Shown here piece after piece: positions 8,835 through 16,668 of a DNA stretch of 64,000 nt. A model generated the notes under the pieces. The model worked only from the letters and a program-made list of their open reading frames with translations, was not told the DNA's origin and searched no databases. The translations under genes and the position numbers were made by a program. Source of the DNA: Aureispira sp050633105 (lineage in GTDB: Bacteria; Bacteroidota; Bacteroidia; Chitinophagales; Saprospiraceae). The stretch is from contig JBOEFW010000017.1 of the NCBI GenBank assembly GCA_050633105.1, positions 62,001 through 126,000 on the forward strand. Direction: 5' to 3'. Position 1 is the stretch's first letter, and the number at the start of each line of letters is the position of its first letter.

Positions 8835-9401
8835 TTATATAATGGCTAAGCCGCTTTTGAGAAGACGAGTATTGCTTTTTTTACCAACATGAACACGATC
8901 TGTTTTTCCATTATCATCGACAACATCATACCCTGCGTTTTTCCAACCAATGAGGCCTCCTTCCAGCAATTGGACATCTAAAAAACCCATTAGCTTGAGG
9001 TATTGGGCGACAACCAATCCCCGTTCTTTATTCGCAGAATAAACGATTACTTGTGCAGAGCGGTCAAGCATCCAAACACGTTCTGTTGAGAAACTAGTAA
9101 AGCCTACAACACGTGCCGTCCCAATACGACTTACTAGATATTCTTTATTAGAACGAGCATCTAGAAGAAAATAGGTTCCACGACTATTTCTTAGGGTAGA
9201 AGAAAGTGTTTTAGGGCTAATATTAGCTACTGCTATATTTTCAGGATCACTTTTGTATGCTTCAAAGGTTGGTAATTCACTGGGAGATAGCGCTGCTGCA
9301 TCTACACTAGAACGAACACCAAAAGGATCATTTTGAGCAAAGAGAGGAGAAGAAAGGCTACCAATAAAAAGACAGAATAAAATGGATAATAAAAAATTCA
9401 T
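8835..9401 (-). CDS. Secreted rhodanese-like protein lacking the catalytic cysteine
   Basis: Signal peptide MNFLLSILFCLFIGSLSSPLFAQ, then one rhodanese fold (about 75-170): FLLDARSNKEY, SRIGTARVVG, a VIVYSANKERG loop, LKLMGFLDVQLLEGGLIGWKNAGYDV. In active rhodaneses the loop begins with Cys (YCxxGxR); here Ser122 takes that place, so sulfurtransferase activity is unlikely and a binding or scaffold role is more probable. The ATG at 9401 is chosen because it yields a clean signal peptide; the frame stays open 60 codons upstream but that part is not secretion-like. It heads an operon with two paralogous membrane proteins. Confidence 0.78.
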   Translation of the reverse strand: MNFLLSILFCLFIGSLSSPLFAQNDPFGVRSSVDAAALSPSELPTFEAYKSDPENIAVANISPKTLSSTLRNSRGTYFLLDARSNKEYLVSRIGTARVVGFTSFSTERVWMLDRSAQVIVYSANKERGLVVAQYLKLMGFLDVQLLEGGLIGWKNAGYDVVDDNGKTDRVHVGKKSNTRLLKSGLAII

Positions 9402-9866
9402 AAGGAGAAGATGACTATAAAGCAATTTTTGAGAAAAATTGTGAAGAAAATTAGAGAAGAATCTATTAATAATTCTGTGCACACAATAACTTTCATACAA
9501 GGATAAAAAATTACAAATCTTGTTAACAGGGATCCACAAAATAAGAAAATCTCTTTTTAAACAAGTTAAATTACTAGCCAATAAATGCTAAATTCTTGCC
9601 AAAGAAGGAACTATAAAGGGCTTATGGCTTGGAAAACACTTTTTGGGGGAGGAATAATTCTTTAAAAGAAGATTTTGTTTTATGAGCAAAATTAGGCCAC
9701 AAATTGGGGAGATTAGGACTTAATTCTGCGTTAAATGCTATGCAGAAATTGTTTAATCCCTGAAGCACAAGGCAGCTCTCGATTACAAAATAAAAGATCT
9801 CCAAATAAATGTTTCAAAAGTAGTGCCTATTCAAATTTCTACTAGTTGTTTTGTGACCTCTTGTTC
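9402..9866. other. AT-rich non-coding stretch
   Basis: No convincing gene on either strand. A 60-codon minus-strand frame at 9622-9804 has no start context or recognisable protein features. The part next to 9401 must hold the promoter of the rhodanese operon, but I cannot place a confident -7 box. Confidence 0.5.
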
Positions 9867-9900
9867 AAAAAAAAAAGCGAGTTGCTTTTGAGCAACTCGC
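9867..9900 (-). terminator. Rho-independent terminator after the SDR gene
   Basis: Perfect 10-bp inverted repeat, GCGAGTTGCT (9877-9886) and AGCAACTCGC (9891-9900), with a 4-base loop. The run of A on the plus strand at 9867-9876 becomes a U tract when transcribed leftward. It fits termination of the minus-strand SDR message about 108 bases after its stop codon. Confidence 0.85.
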
Positions 9901-10007
9901 CTGTTATCCTACCTTGATGATGAATGACCAATAAGAACAAGACAACGGTGATGGTCGTTTATTAGGGCGCTAGTTAGAGTAACGGCCTGTAGTATTATCC
10001 TTAAAAA

Positions 10008-10760
10008 TTAGACCAAAGAGTGGATATTACTTCCACCATCAATATTGATTTCACTACCTGTAATATAGGAAGCATCGTCTGACGCTAAGAAGGTGACTAA
10101 TTTAGCAATAGACTCTGGCGTTCCAAATTCTCCTAATGGAATTTTTGTCTGTAAGATTGTTGCAAAACCCTCAATTTGCTCTTGTGTCATTCCTGTTTTA
10201 CCAAAAATGGGGGTATTAACAGGGCCTGGATTAACGGCGTTGACACGAATTTTACGGCTAGCCAATTCTTTAGCAGCTGTTCTAGTGTAAGAGTTTAAGG
10301 CCGCTTTACTAGCGCCATAAATCGCTGTTGTGGGCATTCCTGTATACGCATTGATGGAGGAGAGGTTAATCACGGAAGCTCCATCATTTAAAATCGGAAC
10401 AAATTTTTCAAGCGTAAAAACAGCTCCTTTAAAGTTGATGTCCATAATGGTATCAAAAGTAGGCTCTTCTATTTGTCCTACAGACGTACCAAAAAATACC
10501 CCTGCATTGATAAATAAAACATCTACTTTGCCATAAGCAGCTTGAACATCGGCTACCAATTGGTCTGTGTGGGCCAAATTTGCTTGATCCGCAACCAATC
10601 CTTTAACACCCAATTCCTTAGCAGCTTTTTCCACCTTTTCAGCATTACGCCCTGTAATGATTACCGTTGCTCCTTGTGCCACAAAATCTTGTGCTGTTGC
10701 ATAACCAATACCACTGTTTCCTCCTGTAATAACGGCTACTTTACCTTTTAAGTTACTCAT
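10008..10760 (-). CDS. SDR-family NAD(P)-dependent oxidoreductase
   Basis: A classical 250-residue short-chain dehydrogenase. It shows the nucleotide-binding glycine motif TGGNSGIG at 12-19, the NAG motif at 85-87, catalytic Ser135, and Tyr148-x3-Lys152 (YGASK). The end carries ITGSEINIDGG, the usual last strand. The substrate cannot be read from sequence. It lies 123 bases downstream of a TetR-type regulator on the same strand, with palindromic sites between them that resemble one in front of the regulator gene. Inference: the regulator represses this gene and itself until a small toxic carbonyl or alcohol substrate appears. Confidence 0.88.
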   Translation of the reverse strand: MSNLKGKVAVITGGNSGIGYATAQDFVAQGATVIITGRNAEKVEKAAKELGVKGLVADQANLAHTDQLVADVQAAYGKVDVLFINAGVFFGTSVGQIEEPTFDTIMDINFKGAVFTLEKFVPILNDGASVINLSSINAYTGMPTTAIYGASKAALNSYTRTAAKELASRKIRVNAVNPGPVNTPIFGKTGMTQEQIEGFATILQTKIPLGEFGTPESIAKLVTFLASDDASYITGSEINIDGGSNIHSLV

Positions 10761-10802
10761 TGTGTTGTTGTTGTTTTTATGAAAGTGAATCTTTATTTAA
10801 TT

Positions 10803-10812
10803 AGACCAGTCT
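10803..10812. promoter_or_regulatory. Candidate TetR operator, SDR promoter, site 1
   Basis: Short palindrome AGAC-CA-GTCT in the gap between the regulator and the SDR gene. Its half-site AGAC/GTCT is contained in the longer palindrome TAGACCGTTTGGTCTA upstream of the regulator. Inference only. Confidence 0.35.
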
Positions 10813-10839
10813 GTTTTATTTGAAGAAACACAAAAAAAC

Positions 10840-10854
10840 GACCTTGTTGGTCTA
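10840..10854. promoter_or_regulatory. Candidate TetR operator, SDR promoter, site 2
   Basis: GACC-TTGTT-GGTC followed by TA, a near copy of the palindrome at 11494-11509 (GACC-GTTT-GGTC) with one extra base in the spacer. It lies in the 123-base gap upstream of the SDR gene, where repression would be expected. Confidence 0.5.
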
Positions 10855-10883
10855 TTTATTAGTTGTCATTAAAATTTCTTACC

Positions 10884-11468
10884 TCAGCCTACAGTTATAA
10901 AAGCAAAAGTCATTTGATACCATTTGTCCAAGTAAACACGATTTCTTTGAACCTTCATTCTAGAAAAAGCACCACAAATCCCTGCGTGCAAATATTCAGC
11001 TAGATAGGAGGCAGAAAAGTCACGAATAATTTCTCCTTGTTCCTGTCCTTCTAAAATACATTGAGTAATAGGGGAGATATTATTTTGAAATTGCGCATCA
11101 CTGACTTGTGCTAAGAATGCATTAGTACCACCTATTTCTAAGGATAAATTGGCCACCAAACAGCCCCCTTTACAGCCTTCGCTTGCATGGGCTTCAATAA
11201 AGCAAGTGTACATTGTTTTTAAACGTTCCAAAGGACTTTTACTTTCGTCTGTCATAAAGTCTTGGATGAAAGCACCGTTTTGTTCTCCATAGGAAATTAG
11301 GCTTTGCGCCACAAAATCTTCCTTACTCTCAAAGAAATTATAGAAGGAACCCTTGGGCACTTTACAAGCTTTTAGAATTTCATTAATGCCTACATGGTGG
11401 TACCCCTTCTGACGAATGAGCTCCGAACCTGTAGCGATGATATCTTCCCTGTTGTGTTTGTAACCCAT
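10884..11468 (-). CDS. TetR/AcrR-family transcriptional regulator
   Basis: A 194-residue protein with an N-terminal TetR helix-turn-helix (about 8-55): REDIIATGSELIRQKGYHHVGINEILKACKVPKGSFYNFFESKEDF. The C-terminal part is all-helical and carries EGCKGGCLVANLSLEIG, a block common in regulators that control neighbouring oxidoreductase genes. It precedes an SDR gene on the same strand. A perfect 16-base palindrome just upstream of its own start suggests autoregulation. Confidence 0.88.
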   Translation of the reverse strand: MGYKHNREDIIATGSELIRQKGYHHVGINEILKACKVPKGSFYNFFESKEDFVAQSLISYGEQNGAFIQDFMTDESKSPLERLKTMYTCFIEAHASEGCKGGCLVANLSLEIGGTNAFLAQVSDAQFQNNISPITQCILEGQEQGEIIRDFSASYLAEYLHAGICGAFSRMKVQRNRVYLDKWYQMTFAFITVG

Positions 11469-11493
11469 GAGAAATAGAATTATTGCGATAGAA

Positions 11494-11509
11494 TAGACCG
11501 TTTGGTCTA
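11494..11509. promoter_or_regulatory. Candidate autoregulatory operator of the TetR gene
   Basis: Perfect palindrome TAGACC-GTTT-GGTCTA, 25 bases upstream of the regulator's ATG. A related GACC-N5-GGTC site lies upstream of the neighbouring SDR gene, as expected when one regulator controls both promoters. Confidence 0.6.
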
Positions 11510-11687
11510 AGTTTTACAAATGTAACGAGATTGCTTAAAAAGAGTTGCTTTTTGCTAGTTTTTTCTATTTTCTTAAGAAGATTTTAACGATTAATCCCCA
11601 CGAACCTCCAAAATAGCCCTTATATCTTCTAATTTCTCTCCAAAATATCGTTGATACAACAACGAAAAAGCGCTTATTAGAATCGGT

Positions 11688-13114
11688 TTAGCCTGACATC
11701 GATTCCCTAAAATCAGTTGTTATAGCCACTAAACCTTGCAATAATTGCCCTTGTTGGCAGTGCCAATAATTGAGATCACCTACTATAATCAAGCCTTTTT
11801 TTGCGCGACTGACAGCGGTATTAATCAAATTTACCCCCTTCGACAACTCGTTCTGACTATCTGTAAACCATTTATCATAGGTATCAACAACACTTAAAAT
11901 GACGGTATGCCACTCGCGCTCTTGTGAACCATGTACGGTTAAGAGTTGTTGGTTGTGCCGTGCTTCGGGCAATTGTTTTCCTAAGAATAGTAATTGATTT
12001 CTATAAGGCGTAAGAATCGCATAATCTTCTGTTTCCAAGGTTGGAATTAAGGATTCAATAGCGCTGACCTCGGCGGCATTTTCCCGTTTCTTATCCGATT
12101 GACTAGGTCTAGGGGCATGACAATAATAAACAGTAGTATTGCTTTGTGCTAAAACGGAAGAAAAACCATTCTTATAGACAAATTGCTCTAAAACTTGTGC
12201 CAATGCTTGCCCAAATCGGAAGATTTGATGGAGGTTGGCTTATCGCATTTGGTGTACTTCTAAAGGGGCATTCTGCGCATAATTCTGCAAGAGACTAGTT
12301 TTGTTTTTGTGAAAAACTGCGGCTACAAAAATGGCAGATTGTGCCCCAATAAAAGTATCGTGATAAGCGGCTTCTTTAGAAATCCGCTGGTTGTTCATTT
12401 CACAAACAAGAGGCAACGGCATGTGGTCGCCCAATAAGGTAATGGGGACTCGATGATTGAATAAGGTTAGGACTTTGGCTAAGTTGGCGTAGCCTGCCTC
12501 ATCCACAAAAATATGATCGACGGTTAATTTGTCCTCCATAAAACGACCAATATAACCATCGAGTGTAGCGGCAACCACTTGTACACTTTTTAAGCGTTCT
12601 TCCGTGGTGTATTGAGACAAGGCCTTTTGTTGTGCGAGGACTTGTTGGTATTCATCGGTTATCGCATCTAAGGTCTAGGGGGCATAGTAGGCGGCTAAAG
12701 CACCGAATTCTACTTTATTGGCTTCATAATCTTTCTTGATTTGTTGAATGGCATTGGCGACAAATTCTACTCGTCCTGCTAGGAGCTTATCGAGTAAGCT
12801 TTGTGCGTTTTGTGCTTGGAGTTGTTGTTTGAGCGTAGTAACTTTTGTTTCTAAAGCTGCTTTTTGCTGTTCTTATCATAAGAAACAACCTCAATATGGC
12901 TGGTGCTGTAAGTTTTATTGTTGGTTCTAAAGCGAAAAAATATCGCTTCGGTGTCCACTAAACGGCCCGCTATGTGGAGTTTAAAAAGATGGTTGGGGAG
13001 TACTTCTATGGCTTTGACACCGACTCGTTGTAAGCCTTTGTCATTTTCGGTGAGGTAATTATAATAACCTTGTGTTCCTTTTATTCCGAGTGCACGAATT
13101 TCTTTTGCGGTCAT
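11688..13114 (-). pseudogene. Decayed superfamily I (AAA-type, IGHMBP2/Dna2-like) helicase
   Basis: Three collinear pieces of one protein. The first, 13114-12851, is an N-terminal module (MTAKEIRALGIKG...). A second piece from about 12840 reads through a coiled-coil stretch, an in-frame TAG near 12675 and then the helicase block HIFVDEAGYANLAKV / ITLLGDHMPLP (motifs II and III). After an in-frame TAA at 12240-12242, the same frame continues NLHQIFRFGQ and the C-terminal block with AILTPYRNQ, TVHGSQEREW and NTAVSRAKKGLIIVGD (motifs IV-VI). The Walker A segment is absent and the first junction is out of frame, so an internal deletion plus two stop codons has destroyed the gene. Confidence 0.85.
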
Positions 13115-13196
13115 AACAGATGTGATTAGGAGTAAATTCCTGCCAATTTTGAGAAATAGAAATGGATTGGGGCAGCAGCCTAAAGAAGCAATGTAA

Positions 13197-14192
13197 CTAT
13201 TCAGAATCTTTCTGCTTCCAGTTCTTAACTCGTACTCGTTCTATAATTAAATCAATAGTGTCCAAAGCCAAGTTTTTACCTAAGTTGGTTTGTTGAAGTT
13301 GCTGTTTGGTAAGTACTTCTAGAATACTATTGACTAGAATAGCAATGGTGGCAGCATTTTTGGGATCTGCGGCATCTTTGATTAGGCGATCAATCACACC
13401 AAAGACGATTTGACTAGTGGCTTGATGCAAGGTTTTTTCAAGTGGTGTACCAACAATAGGAATGCGTCCGATTTGGCGAACTTCTTCATTATTGGTAACT
13501 GTGTCTTGTACGGTTTGTACAACATAACGCTGTAAGAGGGTACGATATTGAGGGTATTGTTTCCCTAGTGTATTTTGTACGGTTTGAGAAACGATCTGAG
13601 CAATCTCTTGTTGATGGGGCTGTATGACTTTTTCTATAATGGCATCGGGAAGGGGATCATCAATGCTTACCTTTTCTTTAGCTCTATGGAGGACTTGTAT
13701 AATAACTCGATCTGATATTTCTTCAATCCCTATATTGTAATACTTGCCTAGCGTTATAAAAAGCACATAGTTGTTTAAATCAATGACTTGCCAACGGTGC
13801 AGACGATAAATTAAACCAACAATTCTAAACAAGCGCAAGATTCTAAAAGAGCCTGTTGGGAAGCACCCCAAAACATCGTACCAATGAATAAACGGGTAGA
13901 AAAACCAACGCTCATAGGTGCTCTTATAAATAGAAAACGCCCAACGGGTTAATAATTCTGATAAAAAGATGGTGACAATAAGCCCATCATAGAAATAGAA
14001 ATCTTCGTGGATTTGTTGGTAAAAGGGAAAAATAGGATCGACCAATTTCTGGACGGTAGGCATGTTATAGAGCGCATCAAACATCAACCAACAAAGATCA
14101 AAGATGGTCAAGGCCAACATGGCAATGTCTAAAATAATCCCTAACCAATTCAAAGGACCTTTGATATGTTGGAGACGTTGTTTGAGGGTCAT
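13197..14192 (-). CDS. Membrane protein with voltage-sensor-like N-terminal helices
   Basis: 331 residues. About four hydrophobic helices occupy residues 15-160, the last carrying regularly spaced arginines (FRILRLFRIVGLIYRLHRW), which resembles an S4 voltage sensor. There is no clear pore loop or pore helix pair afterwards. The rest (about 165-331) is soluble, helical and rich in Gln/Val with repeated QxVQxT-like segments (VSQTVQNTL, YVVQTVQDTV). Its ATG overlaps the stop of the dihydrofolate reductase gene by four bases, so they are cotranscribed. The function is unknown; an ion-channel-related sensor is a guess from the helix pattern. Confidence 0.65.
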   Translation of the reverse strand: MTLKQRLQHIKGPLNWLGIILDIAMLALTIFDLCWLMFDALYNMPTVQKLVDPIFPFYQQIHEDFYFYDGLIVTIFLSELLTRWAFSIYKSTYERWFFYPFIHWYDVLGCFPTGSFRILRLFRIVGLIYRLHRWQVIDLNNYVLFITLGKYYNIGIEEISDRVIIQVLHRAKEKVSIDDPLPDAIIEKVIQPHQQEIAQIVSQTVQNTLGKQYPQYRTLLQRYVVQTVQDTVTNNEEVRQIGRIPIVGTPLEKTLHQATSQIVFGVIDRLIKDAADPKNAATIAILVNSILEVLTKQQLQQTNLGKNLALDTIDLIIERVRVKNWKQKDSE

Positions 14193-14704
14193 GGTTGGCG
14201 TTCTAAGACTACAAATTTATAATCGTAAGCGTTTTTTTCGTCTTTTTGGTGGGCTTCTTCTTTAATGGTTCGCCATTGTTTTTGGTCGAATTCAGGGAAG
14301 AAGACATCGCCTCCCTCTACTTTTACATCAATATAGGTAATGTAAAGACGATCTGCCAAGGATAAAGCTTGGCGGTAAATTTCTCCCCCTCCTATTACAA
14401 AAACTTCTGCTTCAGTTGTATCACTTGTTGAATAATAAGCAGCGGCTTCCTTTAAGGCTTGTTCCAAGGAGTGAACGACCGCGCAACCTTCTGCTTTAAA
14501 TGCAGTATTGCGAGTAATAATAATGTTCTTGCGCTTGGGTAAAGGACGACCAATAGATGCATAACATTTGCGGCCCATGATAATGGGATGGCCTTTTGTA
14601 GTCTTCGCAAAATAGCGCAAATCAGCTGATAAGTGCCAAGGCATATCGTTGTCTTTACCAATGACTTGGTCGTGGCCTAATCCTACAATAATGGAAATTA
14701 ACAT
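14189..14704 (-). CDS. folA: Dihydrofolate reductase
   Basis: Reduces dihydrofolate to tetrahydrofolate with NADPH, feeding thymidylate and purine synthesis. The 171-residue length is typical. It shows the expected opening (MLISIIVGLGHDQVIGKDNDMPWHL), the acidic active-site residue Asp28 in SADLRYF, the T-x-GHPIIMGR block, and the late VIGGGEIYRQAL and LYITYIDV motifs. The gene downstream overlaps it by four bases. No thyA is adjacent. Confidence 0.95.
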   Translation of the reverse strand: MLISIIVGLGHDQVIGKDNDMPWHLSADLRYFAKTTKGHPIIMGRKCYASIGRPLPKRKNIIITRNTAFKAEGCAVVHSLEQALKEAAAYYSTSDTTEAEVFVIGGGEIYRQALSLADRLYITYIDVKVEGGDVFFPEFDQKQWRTIKEEAHQKDEKNAYDYKFVVLERQP

Positions 14705-14771
14705 ACTTCAATGACAATTTGAGCAACAGATAAAAGGTGTTTGAAAGCTTATTATTAACAATACAAAGTAC

Positions 14772-14813
14772 AAAAAAATGTTCAAGGCTTTTTTTAATAG
14801 CCTTGAACATTTT
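14772..14813 (-). terminator. Terminator after the AGCS symporter gene
   Basis: Long inverted repeat with arms AAATGTTCAAGGCT and AGCCTTGAACATTT around a T-rich loop. Read leftward, it ends in a run of U (plus-strand A tract at 14772-14778). It sits about 40 bases after the stop of the symporter gene. Confidence 0.8.
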
Positions 14814-14851
14814 GAACTAAAACGCTAATGCGTTGAAATATTAGGAAGAAC

Positions 14852-16456
14852 TTAAGCGTTCTCTTCGTCTAATTTTTTGGTATGGGCAATGTATTTAGCA
14901 ACTTCTTCCTTGACAACAGGAGCCAATAGGATTAAACCAATAACGTTAGGAAATACCATAGCAAAAATCATGGCATCTGAAAAGTCAATGACAGAACCTA
15001 AACTAGCCGCAGAACCAATGACTACAAACAGGCAGAAGGTTAACTTATACACTAAATCAGTTGTTTTCCCTTTTCCAAATAAGAATTTCCAAGCTTGTAG
15101 GCCGTAATAAGACCACGACAACATGGTGGAGAACGCAAATAAAACGACTGCAATGGTCAAAATATATTCTGCGCCTGGTAAAGAAGAAGAGAAAGCAGCT
15201 GAAGTAGCACTGACACCATCTGCTTTTTCACCATAGACCATAAATTGACCTTCGATGTTGGTAATAATCAAAACCAACGCAGTCATGGTACAAATAATAA
15301 CAGTATCAATGAATGGCTCTAATAAAGCAACCATTCCTTCAGAGGCTGGGTGAGATGTACGAACGGCCGAGTGGGCAATCGCTGCTGATCCAACACCTGC
15401 TTCATTTGAGAAGGCAGCCCGTTGAAACCCTTGAATCAAAACTCCAATAAAACCACCTGCAATTCCCATAGGAGAGAAGGCCCCAGCTAAGATTAATCCA
15501 AAAGCAGTAGGGACTAGGCTAATGTTCATTCCGATGACAATCACCGCTGCTCCAACATACAAAACAGCCATGAATGGAACAACTTTCTCTGTTACTTGTC
15601 CAATTCTCTTGATACCACCAATAATTACGATACCTACTAAAGCTGCTACTACTAAACCAAAAACAGTTTTGGCACTAGTTGGAATGAGGGCAGGATCACC
15701 ATAAATAACATTCAAAAACTGAATAGCAGCTTGGTTCGCCTGAAACATATTTCCACCACCAAAAGAACCTCCAATACACATAATGGCAAAGAAGACAGCA
15801 AAAACTTTCCCTAAACCAGCAAAGCCTTTTTCAGCCAATCCTTTTTTCAAATAATACATGGGACCACCATGAACGGTTCCATTGGCATCAATTTCTCTAT
15901 ATTTTACCCCCAAAGTACACTCAGCAAACTTAGAAGACATACCTAAGAAACCAGCTAAGATCATCCAAAAAGTTGCACCAGGGCCACCCAAACTCAAAGC
16001 TACAGCAACACTGGCAATATTTCCGAGTCCTACAGTTGCCGATAAAGCAGCTGTTAAGGCTTGGAAAGGAGTAACTTCTCCTTCTACACTTTCATCTCTA
16101 ATTGTATCAGGGTTGTCTTCTTCTTTTTTAGAACTAGAAGAAGGGTTATAATAATCTCCTCTAACTGTTTTGATCGCTAAGGGAAGGTGTTTGATGTTTG
16201 GAAAACCAAAATAGATGGTAAAAAATAAGGCACCTACTATTAAAACAATCAATACAATAGGAAGCCCTACCCCTCCAATTGGAATCGCGTAAAAAACCGT
16301 TTGTACAATAAAGTCAGAAACAGGCTTAAATGCCTCATCAATACGTTGGTCTATTCCCTTGGTAGCAGTATCTTGACTAAAAGCTAATAAAGGAGTGAGT
16401 AGAGTCAATAGCAGGACAAAAAAACGCTGCTGTAAGGCGTTTATGGTAGATCTCAT
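14852..16456 (-). CDS. Alanine/glycine:cation symporter family (AGCS) protein
   Basis: Secondary transporter that takes up alanine or glycine with Na+ or H+. The 534 residues include an N-terminal signal-like helix and about ten transmembrane helices. Family blocks are clear: the GALFFTIYFGFPNIKHL region, TPFQALTAALSATVGLGNIASVAVA, the GGPGATFWM loop, KYREIDANGTVHGGPMYYL and RAAFSNEAGVGSAAIAHSA. It stands alone between two terminators. Substrate specificity within the family cannot be decided from sequence. Confidence 0.93.
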   Translation of the reverse strand: MRSTINALQQRFFVLLLTLLTPLLAFSQDTATKGIDQRIDEAFKPVSDFIVQTVFYAIPIGGVGLPIVLIVLIVGALFFTIYFGFPNIKHLPLAIKTVRGDYYNPSSSSKKEEDNPDTIRDESVEGEVTPFQALTAALSATVGLGNIASVAVALSLGGPGATFWMILAGFLGMSSKFAECTLGVKYREIDANGTVHGGPMYYLKKGLAEKGFAGLGKVFAVFFAIMCIGGSFGGGNMFQANQAAIQFLNVIYGDPALIPTSAKTVFGLVVAALVGIVIIGGIKRIGQVTEKVVPFMAVLYVGAAVIVIGMNISLVPTAFGLILAGAFSPMGIAGGFIGVLIQGFQRAAFSNEAGVGSAAIAHSAVRTSHPASEGMVALLEPFIDTVIICTMTALVLIITNIEGQFMVYGEKADGVSATSAAFSSSLPGAEYILTIAVVLFAFSTMLSWSYYGLQAWKFLFGKGKTTDLVYKLTFCLFVVIGSAASLGSVIDFSDAMIFAMVFPNVIGLILLAPVVKEEVAKYIAHTKKLDEENA

Positions 16457-16580
16457 ATAACGTGTTTCGTTAAACTAAAATGAAGGTAATTCTAAAGAAG
16501 TGAAAGCACAATATAATAAAAATGTTAGACTTCCGAGGACAGGGAGTATTCACAGAGAGATAAAGGAGAGGATGATCTAC

Positions 16581-16628
16581 AAAAAAAAGCGCTTGTTTTG
16601 GGGAATTATTCCTACCAAAACAAGCGCT
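16581..16628 (-). terminator. Terminator after the GH5 gene
   Basis: Inverted repeat AGCGCTTGTTTTGG (16588-16601) and CCAAAACAAGCGCT (16615-16628), perfect over 14 bp. A plus-strand A tract at 16581-16588 gives a U tract on the minus-strand transcript. It lies about 40 bases after the glycosidase stop codon. Confidence 0.85.
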
Positions 16629-16668
16629 AAAACGTAAACTTGAAAAGAAGTGTTAGAGAGCTTAACAG

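Noticed and set aside
9622..9804. 60-codon minus-strand frame
   Set aside because: No recognisable features, no start context, and low-complexity composition.
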